From NCBI RefSeq assembly GCF_004022705.2, contig NZ_RZOY02000004.1:1-64000 (forward strand): 64,000 bases of DNA, read 5' to 3'. The position numbers and the translations under genes are program-made. Under the pieces are notes generated by a model. It was not told where the DNA came from, did not search any database, and saw nothing but the letters and a program-made list of their open reading frames with translations. Source of the stretch: Mesorhizobium sp. M2D.F.Ca.ET.226.01.1.1. Its GTDB lineage: Bacteria > Pseudomonadota > Alphaproteobacteria > Rhizobiales > Rhizobiaceae. This document shows, in pieces, positions 29,564-39,103 of this stretch (position 1 is its first letter; each line of letters starts with the position of its first letter).

Positions 29564-31140
29564 GCGGCAGGTCTCGCAGTACGTCGCGGCGCGGCAAGCC
29601 GCATGATCGCCTCTTCGCTGGCTTCAGTGCGGGACAGGATGCCGCGCTGGCGGCCCTCCGCCATGACCAGGATGCGGTCGGCCAGATGCAGAAGCTCGGG
29701 CAGCTCGGAGCTGATCACGGCGATCGCCAGCCCGTCGCCGGCCAGCTTGAAGATGAGGTCGTAGATCTCGCGCTTGGCGCCGACATCGATGCCGCGCGTC
29801 GGCTCGTCGAGCAGAAGCACGCGCGGCCGCGTCGCCAGCCACTTGCCGATCACCACCTTCTGCTGATTGCCGCCGGACAGCGTGCCGGCGGCCTGCTCGA
29901 TGCTTTCGCAGCGTATGCCCAGAGCGCTCACCGCCTGCCGCGCCAGACCCTGCTCGCCCGAGCGAGAGCGCAGCCCGAAGCGCGCCAGCGCGCCGACCAG
30001 CGGCAAGGCGACATTGTCGGTGATCGAGGCCGTGAGATGCAGCCCTTGCGTCTTGCGGTCCTCGGTGACCAAGGCAATGCCCAGCCGGCGGGCGTCGCGC
30101 GGCGAGCCGATCTCGACCGGCGTGCAGTCGAGCTTGATCTCGCCGCCAGTGCGGCCGTCGCTGGAGCCGAAGATCGCTTCCAGGATTTCGGTGCGGCCGG
30201 AACCCAGCAGCCCGCCTATGCCGAGGATTTCGCCGGCCGAAAGGTCGAAACTGACGTTCTCGATCACCGTGCGCCAGCCATGCCGGTCGGGCTTCGATAG
30301 CGACAGGTCCCTGACCGACAGCACCGCCTTGCCGCCGGGCCCGCGCTCGTGATCGGATGACGCCAGAAGGTCGCGCCCGACCATGGCCGAGATGATGGCG
30401 TCTTCGCCCAGCCCAGCCATGTCTTGCGTCAACACATGACGTCCGTCGCGCAGCACCGTCACCCGGCTCGCCAGATGCATGACCTCGTCGATCCGGTGCG
30501 AGATGTAGACGATGGCGACAAGGCTTTCGGCGAGCTGCCGGATGATGCGGAACAGCCGCTCGCATTCGGCCGGCGACAGCGCCGAGGTCGGCTCGTCCAT
30601 GATCAGGATGCGCGCCGATTTCGACAACGCCTTGGCGATCTCCACCAGCTGCTGCTCGCCGACCCTGAGCTGGCCGACACGCGCCTCCGGATCGAGCTCG
30701 ATGCCCAGCCGCTCAAGCAGCGTTTTTGCCGCGCGGCTGCTCGCCCTACGGTCCACCACCAGCCCGGCGATCAGCTTCTCGCGGCCGAGGAAGATGTTGT
30801 CGGCGACGCTGAGTTCCGGAACGAGGTTGAGCTCCTGGTGGATGATGGCGATGCCGGCGTCCTCGGCGTCGCGAACGCCGGCGAAACGGACCGCCTGATC
30901 GTCGATGGCGACAGTGCCTTCGTAGTCGGTATAGACGCCAGAGAGGATCTTCATCAGCGTCGACTTGCCGGCGCCGTTCTCGCCCATCAGCGCATGCACC
31001 TCGCCGGGCCTGAGGTCTAGGCTGACATCGGATAGCGCGGTGATGCCGCCAAACCGCTTGAAAATGCCGGTCGCGCTGAGGACGACGGTCGGACCGTCGG
31101 CCGTCACGTTTTCCGTCGTGATGGAGCCAGCGCGCTGCAT
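29560..31140 (-). CDS. Sugar ABC transporter ATP-binding protein (RbsA/MglA-like, two NBDs)
   Basis: This 526-residue ATPase has two fused nucleotide-binding domains. The first has Walker A GENGAGKST near residue 54, the signature LRVGEQQLVEIAKALS and Walker B ILIMDEPTSAL. The second has a degenerate Walker A (GIGGLLGSGRTE), as usual for this family, with the signature LSGGNQQKVVIGKWLA and VLLLDEPTRGID. It is the first gene of the operon, divergent from the lacI gene. Matching operators upstream suggest LacI control. Confidence 0.95.
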
Positions 31141-31190
31141 GACAAAGGACGGCCTCCCTCCGTCGTCTTCGGCGGCGTGAACGCTAATCT

Positions 31191-31198
31191 AAACGTTT
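31191..31198. promoter_or_regulatory. LacI-type operator core, ABC operon side
   Basis: The palindrome AAACGTTT lies inside CTAAACGTTTCGAA. The same 14-base string recurs at 31296-31309. A CG-centred palindrome is typical of LacI-family operators. A TTGACA on the minus strand (complement of 31205-31210) could be the -35 of the ABC operon promoter, with the operator just downstream. Confidence 0.65.
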
Positions 31199-31297
31199 CG
31201 AACGTGTCAAGCGCCTATCTGTTCTCTGAGGATTGATGCATTTCAATTCTTGCGAAAAATGCCGGGATTACGTAGGCTTAGCCAGATAGGGGCGGCT

Positions 31298-31305
31298 AAA
31301 CGTTT
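31298..31305. promoter_or_regulatory. LacI-type operator core, lacI gene side
   Basis: This is the second AAACGTTT within CTAAACGTTTCGAA, ending two bases before the lacI start codon. Centre-to-centre distance to the other operator is 107 bases, about ten helical turns, which would suit DNA looping or joint control of the divergent promoters. Binding by the LacI protein is inferred. Confidence 0.65.
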
Positions 31306-31310
31306 CGAAA

Positions 31311-32378
31311 ATGACGGCGTCAGAGCGGAAAAAGCAGCGGAAATCCACGGCGCCGACCATGCTGCATGTGGCGGAGGCGGCGCGCGTGTCCGTGGCCACG
31401 GTCTCCGCACTGCTCAACGGCACGGCGACCGTTAGTCCCGAGCTGACCCAGCGCATCGAGCAGGCGATCCGCGACATCGGTTACAAGCGCAATGCCATTG
31501 CCCGCAGCTTGAAGATGGGCACCACGCGCACCATCGGCCTCACTGTGCCGCACATCACCAATCCGTTCTTCACCGATGTCGTTTCGGTCATCCAGCAGGC
31601 CTTCGACCGCGCCGGCTATGCCGTCATGCTGTGCTGCACCGACGAGGATTTGAACACGCAGGATGAGCAGATCCGCCTGCTGCTCGACCGCATGGTCGAC
31701 GGGCTGATCGTGGCGCGCGTCGGCGACGGCGGCATTCTGAAAGGCATCGTCGAGGACACCAACGTGCCGGTGGTGCTGCTCGATCGTCTCTGCGAAGGCG
31801 TCGACACCGACGCGGTTGTGCTGGACAACCAGCGCGCCGTGTTCGACGCCGTCACCTATCTGATCCATCTCGGCCACCGCCGCATCGGCTACATCACCGG
31901 CACGTCTGACATATCCCCCATGCATGGCCGCATGATCGGTTATCGCGAGGCGCTGCAGGCGGCTGGCCTGCCGGTGGCGGAGGAGCTTATACGCTCCGGC
32001 AATTTCCACGAGATCGACGGCTATAACGCCACCATGCAGCTTTTGTCGCTGCACGACCGGCCAAGCGCGATCTTCTCGGCCAACAACCCGATGGTGATCG
32101 GCACCATGAAGGCGATCCGCGACATCGGTCTGTCGTGCCCCGAGGACATTTCGGTCGCCTGCTTCGACGATTTTCCGTGGTCCGACGTGTTCGTGCCGCA
32201 ACTGACAACCGTGGCGCAGCCGGTGCAGGCTATCGGCGAGCAGGCGGCGAATCTCCTGCTCGACCGGCTGGCCGGCAACCGCGACGCGCCGCCGCGCAAG
32301 CTGGTACTCAAGGGCCGGCTGATGATCCGCAATTCCTGCCGCCCGCTCGGCGCGGTCGTTCAGAGCGTCAGCGCGTAG
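31311..32378 (+). CDS. LacI family transcriptional regulator
   Basis: This 355-residue regulator has an N-terminal LacI helix-turn-helix (TMLHVAEAARVSVATVSALL, about residues 16-35) with the hinge region YKRNAIARSLKMGTTRTIGL. A periplasmic-binding-protein-like effector domain follows: HITNPFFTDVVSVIQQAF, GLIVARVGDG, HLGHRRIGYITG, SIFSANNP-like PSAIFSANNPM and SVACFDDFPWSDVF. It is divergent from the sugar ABC operon, so it probably senses the transported sugar. No Shine-Dalgarno precedes ATG 31311, because an operator-like sequence occupies that position; the start may be leaderless or lie elsewhere. Confidence 0.93.
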   Translation: MTASERKKQRKSTAPTMLHVAEAARVSVATVSALLNGTATVSPELTQRIEQAIRDIGYKRNAIARSLKMGTTRTIGLTVPHITNPFFTDVVSVIQQAFDRAGYAVMLCCTDEDLNTQDEQIRLLLDRMVDGLIVARVGDGGILKGIVEDTNVPVVLLDRLCEGVDTDAVVLDNQRAVFDAVTYLIHLGHRRIGYITGTSDISPMHGRMIGYREALQAAGLPVAEELIRSGNFHEIDGYNATMQLLSLHDRPSAIFSANNPMVIGTMKAIRDIGLSCPEDISVACFDDFPWSDVFVPQLTTVAQPVQAIGEQAANLLLDRLAGNRDAPPRKLVLKGRLMIRNSCRPLGAVVQSVSA

Positions 32379-33168
32379 GCAAGAAGGAACTCTGGCAGAG
32401 CAGCTGCAGCGTGCGGAAGATGCGCCTGCCGCCGGCAATCACTTGCGTGCCCTCGCCGACCACCGTCTTCGGATCGGCCTTGAGCACCGTGCCGCCGGCC
32501 TCTTCGACCAGCAGCATGCCGGCCAGGCAATCCCAGGCGTTCATATGCTCCTCCGCATAGCCGAGCAGCCGGCCGGACGCCGCATAGGCAAGCATCAGAG
32601 CGCCGGAAGCATTGCGGTAGAAGACGCCGCCTTCGGCCATAATCCTGCCGATGAGCACGACGACATGCTCAGTCGCGGCGCGGTTGGAGAGCCCGGTGCC
32701 GACCGAGCCCTCGGAAAGCGACGCTGCATTGCTGGCCTTGATCGGCTTGCCGTTGAGAAAGGCGCCGCCGCCGAGGCGACCGTAGAACGTCTCGTCGGTC
32801 GAGGGTTCATGGATGACGCCGACAACCGTCTCGCCCTCCCTGGCGCAGGCGATCACCACGCACCAGGCGGGAATGCCGCGCACGAAATTGGCGGTGCCGT
32901 CGATCGGGTCGATCACCCAGACATGACCGCTCTTTCCAGTCACGGCCGCGTGCTCCTCGCCGACGATGCCGTCGTCCGGATAGGCTGCGGCGATGGCCGC
33001 TCGGATGAACAGCTCGACCTGGCGGTCGCCCTTGGAAACCAGGTCCTGATGGCCCTTGCTCTCGACGGCCAGGTTGTCGAGGTCGCGAAAATATTTCAGC
33101 CCCAGCTCGCCGGCGCGGCGCGCCAGGTCGATAGCAAAATGCATACGGTCGTCGAGATCGTCGGTCAC
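32368..33168 (-). CDS. Inositol monophosphatase family protein
   Basis: This 266-residue Mg-dependent sugar-phosphate phosphatase carries the family motifs: the Glu pair in GIVGEEHAA, the metal-binding VWVIDPIDGTANFVRGIP and the C-terminal NAWDCLAGMLLVEEAGG. The substrate could be inositol-1-phosphate, histidinol-phosphate or another monophosphate; the sequence does not settle it. Its 3' end overlaps the lacI gene tail by 11 bases in a convergent arrangement. Confidence 0.92.
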   Translation of the reverse strand: MTDDLDDRMHFAIDLARRAGELGLKYFRDLDNLAVESKGHQDLVSKGDRQVELFIRAAIAAAYPDDGIVGEEHAAVTGKSGHVWVIDPIDGTANFVRGIPAWCVVIACAREGETVVGVIHEPSTDETFYGRLGGGAFLNGKPIKASNAASLSEGSVGTGLSNRAATEHVVVLIGRIMAEGGVFYRNASGALMLAYAASGRLLGYAEEHMNAWDCLAGMLLVEEAGGTVLKADPKTVVGEGTQVIAGGRRIFRTLQLLCQSSFLPTR

Positions 33169-33242
33169 TGAAAGGCTCTCTGTAAGGGAGGGCGCCCGTG
33201 CCCTTAGCAGAGGAATATGTCAGGCAAAAGCGACGCACACGA

Positions 33243-34241
33243 TCACGCCGCCTTCGACATCGATTTGTGCACGTCGGCGAGTATCTCGTAGGAGCGCAAG
33301 CGCGCCGCGTGATCGAAGATCTGCGCCGTCACCATCAATTCGTCGGCGCCGGTGCGGCGGACGAAAGCGTCGATGCCCTGGCGCACCGTCTCCGGCGAAC
33401 CGACGACGGCGCAGGACAGTGCCTGGGCAAGCATGGTTTTCGCCATCGGGTCGAGATCGCGGTCGTAATTTTCGACCGGCGGCGGCAATTGCCCGGGCCG
33501 GCCGCTGCGCAGGTTGACGAAGGCCTGCTGCAGCGAGCTGAACAAGAGCTTCGCCTCGGCATCCGTCGGAGCGGCGGAGACGTTGAGGCCGAGCATGACA
33601 TAGGGCTTGTCGAGCTGCGCCGACGGCTGGAAGCGCGTGCGATAGACCTCCAGCGCATGGTCGAGCTCGGCCGGCGCGAAATGCGAGGCGAAGGCGTAAG
33701 GCAGGCCGAGAAGCGCGGCGAGCTGCGCGCCATAGAGGCTGGAGCCGAGGATCCAGACCGGCACCGTCTGGCCCTCGCCAGGCACGGCGCGGATGCGCTG
33801 GCCGTCCTCGGCCGGCTGGAAATAGCCCATCAGTTCGACCACGTCCTGCGGGAAATTGTCGGCGGACTCCAGATTGCGCCGCAGCGCCCGCGCGGTCAGC
33901 ATGTCGGTGCCCGGCGCGCGGCCGAGACCAAGGTCGATGCGGCCTGGAAAAAGCGCCGCCAGCGTGCCGAACTGCTCCGCGATCACCAGCGGCGCGTGGT
34001 TGGGCAGCATGATGCCGCCGGCGCCGACGCGGATCGTCTTGGTGCCGCCCGCGACATGGGCGATCACGACGGACGTCGCGGCGCTCGCGATGCCCGGCAT
34101 GTTGTGGTGCTCGGCCAGCCAGTAGCGCTTGTAGCCCAGGCGCTCGGCATGGCGGGCGAGGTCGAGCGAATTGGCCAGCGACTGCGAAGCGGTGCTGCCT
34201 TGGGTGATCGGCGACAGGTCGAGAACCGAAAGGGCGGTCAT
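33243..34241 (-). CDS. LLM class flavin-dependent oxidoreductase (YhbW-like)
   Basis: This 332-residue luciferase-like monooxygenase uses reduced FMN from a reductase elsewhere. It shows the YhbW-group blocks [60 protein letters not shown] and [13 protein letters not shown]. The substrate is unknown. The NAT gene lies three bases upstream of its start on the same strand, so the two are probably cotranscribed. Confidence 0.9.
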   Translation of the reverse strand: MTALSVLDLSPITQGSTASQSLANSLDLARHAERLGYKRYWLAEHHNMPGIASAATSVVIAHVAGGTKTIRVGAGGIMLPNHAPLVIAEQFGTLAALFPGRIDLGLGRAPGTDMLTARALRRNLESADNFPQDVVELMGYFQPAEDGQRIRAVPGEGQTVPVWILGSSLYGAQLAALLGLPYAFASHFAPAELDHALEVYRTRFQPSAQLDKPYVMLGLNVSAAPTDAEAKLLFSSLQQAFVNLRSGRPGQLPPPVENYDRDLDPMAKTMLAQALSCAVVGSPETVRQGIDAFVRRTGADELMVTAQIFDHAARLRSYEILADVHKSMSKAA

Positions 34242-34244
34242 TGG

Positions 34245-35081
34245 TCAGGTCTCCACGATGCATTTTTCCTTGAGCCTCGCCTCGAAGGTGGCGCGGTTGG
34301 GAATAACGATGGCGAGCTGGTTCTCCAGTACGTCGGCGAGCTCGGCGGTCGTCGCTATCTCGCGCTGCTCGCTGCGGCCGCCGGCATGATGCGTCGACAG
34401 CCGGTTGTTGCGCAGCGCATAGCGCCGGTCGGGCAAAGCGAGCGCCGCCACCAAGGTCGAGAGAAAGTGCGAACTCGGATGGGTCGACAGAAAATGGCTG
34501 GCGACCCGGTAGTCGACCTCGAAGGCCTGGCTCATGTCGAAGCGGTAGAGCGTGCGCCAGTTATCGGCGATATTGGCACCGCCGATATTGGCCTGCAGGA
34601 AAAAATGGTCGCCGCGCTCGACGACGCGGAAGGTCTCGTGCGGCGTTTGTTGCTCCAGTCCTGGCTCGAGCAGCAACGGCGCCGTCAGCGTCAAGCCGCC
34701 GAAGCCGACATCGGCAATGTAGGTGCGGCCGCCAAGCTCGACGCGCAACAGCATATGGCTGCGCGCGGTGATAGCGTCGTCCGGCTGGCCCCAGAGCACA
34801 CGGGCGGCGAGCCCACCGACCGTGAAACCCAGCGCCTTCAGCGCATGCATGAAGATCAGATTGTGCTCGAAGCAATAGCCGCCGCGGCCCTGGCGAAAAA
34901 TCTTGTCCTGCAGCGAGCCGACGTCCAGCCCGACCGAAACGCCCATCAAGGCGTCGATGTTCTCAAACGGGATCGTCCGGGGGTGGGCCGCGTGCAGCGC
35001 CTGCAGAGTGGCGAGCGAAGCGTCGGTCGGGCCGCCATAACCGACGCGGGCGAAATAGCCATCGAGATCGAAGTCGCTCAT
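34245..35081 (-). CDS. nat: Arylamine N-acetyltransferase
   Basis: It transfers acetyl from acetyl-CoA to aromatic amines or hydrazines by a ping-pong mechanism. The catalytic triad is visible: Cys in [10 protein letters not shown], His in ARSHMLLRV and Asp in YIADVGFGG. At 278 residues it has the normal length. The frame is open to 35603, but the family start is ATG 35081 ([17 protein letters not shown]); the upstream part overlaps the AI-2E transporter gene in another frame. The N-terminal FARVGYGGP is typical of rhizobial NATs. Confidence 0.93.
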   Translation of the reverse strand: MSDFDLDGYFARVGYGGPTDASLATLQALHAAHPRTIPFENIDALMGVSVGLDVGSLQDKIFRQGRGGYCFEHNLIFMHALKALGFTVGGLAARVLWGQPDDAITARSHMLLRVELGGRTYIADVGFGGLTLTAPLLLEPGLEQQTPHETFRVVERGDHFFLQANIGGANIADNWRTLYRFDMSQAFEVDYRVASHFLSTHPSSHFLSTLVAALALPDRRYALRNNRLSTHHAGGRSEQREIATTAELADVLENQLAIVIPNRATFEARLKEKCIVET

Positions 35082-35170
35082 TAAGGGCAGGTCCGGCTTG
35101 ACCGGTCCGATATAGGCACTGGTCACGGGTGTCGCAAACAATGGGCGAGGTTTGAGATTGGGCCAGCGTT

Positions 35171-36334
35171 TCAGGATTTGTGATTGTTTTCGGTGGGCTC
35201 TTCCTCGATCGCCATGGACTGCTGCGCGGCCAGGAAATTGCCGAACGGGCTCAGGCTTTCGAAATGATCGCAGAAAACCTTGATGACGACCAGCAGCGGC
35301 ACCGCCATCAGCGCCCCGACGAAGCCCCATAGCCAGGACCAGAAGGCGATGGCGATGAAGATCGCCACCGCGTTGATCTCGAGGCGCCGCCCGACCACCA
35401 TTGGCGTCACGAACTGGCCTTCGATGACGTCGCACAGCACCACGAAGGCCGGCGCCAGCAACGCATAGGCGATGGTGTCGAAGCTGATCAACGCAATGAC
35501 GGCGACGATCAGGATGGTCATCAGCGCTCCGATATAGGGCAGGAAATTGAGCAATGCCGCCATCGCCCCCCAGACCAGCGGGTTGGGCATGCCTAGCCCC
35601 CAAAGGCCGAGCCCGATCACCGTGCCGAGGCTTACGTTGATGATGGAGACCGTTAGCAGATAGTGCGAAATCTCGCGCTCGACGTCATAGACGACGCGCA
35701 GCGCCCGCTTCTTCTGCGTCATGCTGGCGAAGGATTGGACGATCTTCTCGTAGAACAGCGTGCCGGAGGCGAGCAAAAACAGCGACAGCACGAAGACGAT
35801 GGTGATCGCGGTGCCGGCTTCCACGATGTTGCTAGCCGCCGAGGACAGCATGCCGGACGGCGCCACCGCGACCCGCTGCACGCCCGGCTCCTGCGAGGTC
35901 TCGGTCAGCGCTTCCAGCTGATGCGCGAGATCCATCGCCCGTTCGAGCGGCCGCCTGAACGGCGCCAGCCGCTCGGTCAGCTGCTGGCCGATCGAATAGG
36001 AGTTGTTGATGAGGTCGATGACAGGGCCGCTGAGCAGATAGCCGGCGGCGGCGAAGATGACGATCGACAGCAGCACCAAAAGCGTCGCCGAAACCACTTC
36101 CGGCATCCCGTGTTTTTTCAGGAAGCGCACGATCGGCGTCAGCGTCAGCGCCAGCAGGAAAGCAAGCATCACCGGCATGAAGAAGGCGCGGGCGAAATAG
36201 AGCGCGGCGGCCGTCATCAGAATGAAGATCCCGATCACCAGCGACCGCATCACGCGCATATCCGCTCTGGCATCGCCACGTGAGTCAGGGCTTTCGGCAG
36301 CGCTTGCGCCCGAAGCGATCTGTTCGGCTTTCAT
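35171..36334 (-). CDS. AI-2E family transporter (PerM-like)
   Basis: This 387-residue inner-membrane protein has about eight hydrophobic segments, starting with [20 protein letters not shown], and the family block [20 protein letters not shown] with VEGQFVTP-type [19 protein letters not shown]. The family includes TqsA and Na+/H+ antiporter-like members, so AI-2 export is only a name. AGGGAA before ATG 36334 (MKAEQIASG) sets the start; the longer frame to 36439 is not supported. Confidence 0.9.
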   Translation of the reverse strand: MKAEQIASGASAAESPDSRGDARADMRVMRSLVIGIFILMTAAALYFARAFFMPVMLAFLLALTLTPIVRFLKKHGMPEVVSATLLVLLSIVIFAAAGYLLSGPVIDLINNSYSIGQQLTERLAPFRRPLERAMDLAHQLEALTETSQEPGVQRVAVAPSGMLSSAASNIVEAGTAITIVFVLSLFLLASGTLFYEKIVQSFASMTQKKRALRVVYDVEREISHYLLTVSIINVSLGTVIGLGLWGLGMPNPLVWGAMAALLNFLPYIGALMTILIVAVIALISFDTIAYALLAPAFVVLCDVIEGQFVTPMVVGRRLEINAVAIFIAIAFWSWLWGFVGALMAVPLLVVIKVFCDHFESLSPFGNFLAAQQSMAIEEEPTENNHKS

Positions 36335-36423
36335 CGGTTCCCTTGCAAGCCGCCAGCCGACAATGAACGCATGGCGGCGGGCCTGCGCTCGAAACGCGGG
36401 AGTTCCCGGCAAGGTTCCAAGAG

Positions 36424-36450
36424 CCGGCCTTCCCGGCATCCGAAGGCCGG
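36424..36450 (-). terminator. Hairpin downstream of LLM oxidoreductase gene
   Basis: CCGGCCTT and AAGGCCGG arms flank an 11-base loop 18 bases beyond the stop codon of the minus-strand LLM gene. Outer sequences GCTCGAAAC and GTTTCGAGC extend the pairing. No T run follows, so factor-independent termination is uncertain. Confidence 0.4.
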
Positions 36451-36467
36451 TTTCGAGCGGCCGCTCG

Positions 36468-37520
36468 TCAGGCAGCCGGCGCTGGTGCCGTCTTGGCCGT
36501 CTCCTTGCGCACGAGCGGCGCCACCTTGGTGCCGTAGAGCTCGATCGCCTTCATGATCTTGGCGTGCGGCATCGTGCCGATCGCCATCTGCAGGAGGAAG
36601 CGGTCGTTGTTGAAGATCTTGTGCTGGGCGACAATCTTTTCCGCCACTTGCTCGGGGTTGCCGACGAAAAGAGCCCCGCTGGGCCCCCGCGCGTGATCGA
36701 AATGCGCGCGCGAGGTCGGGCCCCAGCCGCGCTCGCGGCCGATGCGGTTCATCACCTCGGCCTGTGGCCCGTAGAAATCGTCGGCCGCCTGCTCGGTCGT
36801 CTCCGCAATGAAGCCGTGCACGTTGATGCTGGTGGCGAGGCTGGTCGGGTCGGTGCCCGCCCGGCGCGCCGCCTCGCGATAGATATCGAACAGCGGCGCG
36901 AACCGCGCCGGTTCGCCGCCGATGATGGCTAAAGCCAGCGGCAGGCCGAGCACGCCGGCGCGGGCGGCGGATTGCGGCGTGCCGCCGATGGCGATCCAGA
37001 TCGGCAGCTTTTCCTGGAACGGACGCGGATAGACGCCTCGGCCGTTGATCGGCGCGCGCAGCTTGCCCTGCCACGTCACTTTCACCTGGTCGCGGATGGC
37101 GAGCAAGAGGTCGAGCTTCTCGGCGAAGAGCTCGTCATAGTCTTCCAGATTATAGCCGAACAGCGGAAAGGATTCGATGAAGGAGCCGCGCCCGGCCATG
37201 ATCTCGGCGCGGCCGTTGGACAGAAGGTCGAGCGTTGCGAATTGCTGGAAGACGCGCACCGGATCGTCGGAGGAAAGCACGGTGACCGCACTGGTGAGGC
37301 GGATATTCTTGGTGCGCTCGGCCGCCGCGGCAAGCGCCACGACCGGCGCGGAGGCGGCATAGTCGGGGCGGTGATGCTCGCCGAGCCCGAACACGTCGAG
37401 GCCGACCTGGTCGGCCAGCTCGATTTCCTCGATGAGGTTGCGCAGCCGCTCATGCGGACCGATGGCGCCGAGATCCGGCTCCGGGCTGACGTCGGCGAAA
37501 GTGTAGAGACCGAGTTCCAT
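36468..37520 (-). CDS. LLM class flavin-dependent oxidoreductase
   Basis: This 350-residue member of the luciferase-like superfamily is of a different subgroup from the gene at 33243. The blocks seen are [73 protein letters not shown] and [18 protein letters not shown]. The C terminus is a low-complexity KTAPAPAA tail. The substrate is unknown. It is a single gene with its own promoter region at 37521-37753, where no other gene is seen. Confidence 0.9.
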   Translation of the reverse strand: MELGLYTFADVSPEPDLGAIGPHERLRNLIEEIELADQVGLDVFGLGEHHRPDYAASAPVVALAAAAERTKNIRLTSAVTVLSSDDPVRVFQQFATLDLLSNGRAEIMAGRGSFIESFPLFGYNLEDYDELFAEKLDLLLAIRDQVKVTWQGKLRAPINGRGVYPRPFQEKLPIWIAIGGTPQSAARAGVLGLPLALAIIGGEPARFAPLFDIYREAARRAGTDPTSLATSINVHGFIAETTEQAADDFYGPQAEVMNRIGRERGWGPTSRAHFDHARGPSGALFVGNPEQVAEKIVAQHKIFNNDRFLLQMAIGTMPHAKIMKAIELYGTKVAPLVRKETAKTAPAPAA

Positions 37521-37753
37521 CTGATTGCGTCCTGAACCTGTTCGTGTGGGCTTTTGCCCGTTGGTGCTCTAGGTAGCCGTATGCCTTGCCGCCCGCCAGA
37601 GGCGCGATCGGTGAACAATGCATCGCGCATCGCGGGGCCGTATCCCTGCGGCAACAAGCCCGGTTTTTTCATGGCTGGCATACCGTTTTGACGCTTGAAC
37701 TCGGCGCTTTCACGCGTATGTAAGCGTCGCGAATAGACTGCAGGGAAGTACAC

Positions 37754-38182
37754 TTGGCTATCTACAGGGAAAAAGACATTTTCGAGCGGCGCAATGCCGC
37801 GAACGAGGCAAAGAAGGCGCTGCTCGCGCGCTTCAAGGCAAAGCCGGCGGCGGATGATCCCGCTGTGCTGGCGCGCCAGGCCGAACGTAAGGCGATCCTT
37901 GAGGCCCGCGCCATCCGCGAAGCGGAGAAGGCAAGGCTGAAGCAGGAGAAGCTGGCTCGCGAAGCGGCAGAGAAGGCCGAGCGCGAAGCCGCCGCCGAAG
38001 CTGCGCGTATCGCCGCCGAAGAGGCTGCTGCCGCCGAGGCTAAAATCCGCGAGGCCGAGGAAGCAGAGCGCATCGCGCTCGAGCTTGCCGACGAGGCCGC
38101 GCGTAAAGCCAAGCGTGACGCACGCTACGCCGCCCGCAAGGCCCGCGTCGGCAGGACGCCTCCGGGCTTCTCCGCCCGCTAA
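37754..38182 (+). CDS. DUF6481-type Ala/Lys/Glu-rich coiled-coil protein
   Basis: This 142-residue, highly charged protein is mostly one long predicted helix: KAILEARAIREAEKARLKQE and AEREAAAEAARIAAEEAAAA segments. The N-terminal IFERRNAANEAKKALLARFK resembles DUF6481 proteins of rhizobia, whose function is unknown. It starts with TTG at 37754, nine bases after an AGGGAA; no ATG is available in frame near the start. Composition suggests a nucleic-acid or membrane-associated structural role, but this is speculative. Confidence 0.75.
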   Translation: MAIYREKDIFERRNAANEAKKALLARFKAKPAADDPAVLARQAERKAILEARAIREAEKARLKQEKLAREAAEKAEREAAAEAARIAAEEAAAAEAKIREAEEAERIALELADEAARKAKRDARYAARKARVGRTPPGFSAR

Positions 38183-38197
38183 GTTCGGGTTCGTTGG

Positions 38198-38231
38198 AAA
38201 AAATTGTCAGGGTCGCCAAAAGCGGCCCTGA
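38198..38231 (-). terminator. Rho-independent terminator of sugE/gdx
   Basis: On the minus strand TCAGGGCCGC-TTTTG-GCGACCCTGA forms a 10-bp stem (one G-U pair) followed by CAATTTTTT (A tract 38198-38203 on the plus strand). It begins 26 bases after the sugE stop codon. On the plus strand the same hairpin could help end the DUF6481 transcript. Confidence 0.8.
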
Positions 38232-38256
38232 ACGCATTTGTGCTGTCAGCTTTAAT

Positions 38257-38571
38257 TTAGGCTACCAGCTTCAGCCCGACGATGCCGCAGACGATCAGGC
38301 CGATGCAGGCCAGCCGGACGACTGTCGCAGGTTCGCCGAGCAGCCAGATGCCGAGCAGTGCCGTGCCGACGGTGCCGATGCCGGTCCATACGGCATAGGC
38401 CGTACCTACAGGCAGCTCCTTCAGCGCCAGGCCGAGCAGGCCGAGGCTGACGATCATCGAGGCGACGGTGAGAGGGGTCGGCAGCGGCTTGGAGAAGCCG
38501 TCTGTATATTTGAGGCCGATCGCCCAGCCGATCTCGAACAGGCCGGCGAAAAAGAGAAAAATCCACGACAT
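38257..38571 (-). CDS. sugE: SMR family guanidinium exporter (SugE/Gdx)
   Basis: This 104-residue, four-helix small multidrug resistance protein of the SugE/Gdx subtype exports guanidinium in exchange for protons. The family hallmarks are the essential Glu in [20 protein letters not shown] (residue 13), [17 protein letters not shown] and the C-terminal [13 protein letters not shown]. The W-A-I-G-L-K-Y-x-x-G pattern is SugE-type rather than EmrE-type. GGAG (complement of 38579-38582) lies seven bases before ATG 38571. A two-hairpin guanidine-II riboswitch candidate sits in its leader, which strongly supports the guanidinium assignment. Confidence 0.93.
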   Translation of the reverse strand: MSWIFLFFAGLFEIGWAIGLKYTDGFSKPLPTPLTVASMIVSLGLLGLALKELPVGTAYAVWTGIGTVGTALLGIWLLGEPATVVRLACIGLIVCGIVGLKLVA

Positions 38572-38615
38572 CAAAACACTCCGTCATTCCGGCATCGGTT
38601 GGGATGCTCGGGTGG

Positions 38616-38660
38616 CGGGTCGTCCCGGCCGGTTTTTCGGGGAAGCGAGGTCGTCCTCGC
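38616..38660 (-). ncRNA. Guanidine-II (mini-ykkC) riboswitch candidate
   Basis: On the minus strand, GCGAGG-ACGA-CCTCGC (38660-38645) forms a perfect 6-bp hairpin with an ACGA tetraloop, and CGGG-ACGA-CCCG (38627-38616) forms a second one 17 bases later. Two tandem short hairpins with ACGR loops closed by G-C pairs define the mini-ykkC class, which binds guanidinium through loop-loop contact. The second hairpin ends 34 bases before the sugE Shine-Dalgarno sequence, consistent with translational control. The match is by eye; no covariance model was run. Confidence 0.85.
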
Positions 38661-38766
38661 CCCTTGATATGGGAGTGCCCTGTCCCTCGATCAACAAAAC
38701 ACCGGCAGCACTGTCGTGCCGCCGGTTCAGATTCTGCAGAGAGCCGGATCGACCGAATTCGGCCGC

Positions 38767-38892
38767 TTACTTTTCCTTGATGCGCATCGCCTTGACCGGC
38801 GGCGCCTTCGGAGCCGGGGCCGCGGCGGGCTTCTTGGCGTCCTTCTTCGGCTTGCGGGCTTCCTTGCCTGCCTTCATCGCGCCTTTTGCCAT
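38767..38892 (-). CDS. Small Lys/Ala/Pro-rich basic protein (41 residues)
   Basis: A short frame starts at ATG 38892 with a strong GGAGGAG six bases upstream and ends at TAA 38767. The peptide begins MAKGAMKAGKEARKPKKDAK, continues with an Ala/Pro/Lys stretch and ends KAMRIKEK. It has about 13 Lys, no Cys and no hydrophobic segment, so it is probably a cytosolic, nucleic-acid-associated or ribosome-associated basic peptide. Similar short Lys-rich peptides are annotated as hypothetical in related genomes as far as recalled; no function is known. It lies about 107 bases upstream of the riboswitch. Confidence 0.65.
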   Translation of the reverse strand: MAKGAMKAGKEARKPKKDAKKPAAAPAPKAPPVKAMRIKEK

Positions 38893-39050
38893 GATTCGCT
38901 CCTCCGATTGTGGGCAGTCCGAGTGAAACAAGAGAAATGACGGACTGCAAGAGCCAGTGCGGCTTTGCTAAGCCGGCCGGCCGGCTGTCAACCGATTTTG
39001 CGGCCGCGACGCCAGTTCGAAACCTCGCACGGACTGGCGCATTGTCTGTA

Positions 39051-39078
39051 GAGCTTAGCCGGGCGGGCCGCTAAGCTC
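39051..39078 (+). promoter_or_regulatory. Hairpin in the leader of the CDF transporter gene
   Basis: GAGCTTAGC and GCTAAGCTC arms pair perfectly over nine bases around a 10-base GC-rich loop (CGGGCGGGCC). It ends 25 bases before the ATG of the metal transporter, leaving room for the GGGGA Shine-Dalgarno. A dyad operator for a metal-responsive repressor or a translational hairpin are both possible. Confidence 0.45.
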
Positions 39079-39103
39079 GCGCGCGGGGCAAGCCGGGGAT
39101 CGC

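Noticed and set aside
34245..35603. 452-residue N-acetyltransferase frame
   Set aside because: The NAT domain begins at 35081; the upstream part overlaps the AI-2E transporter in a different frame.
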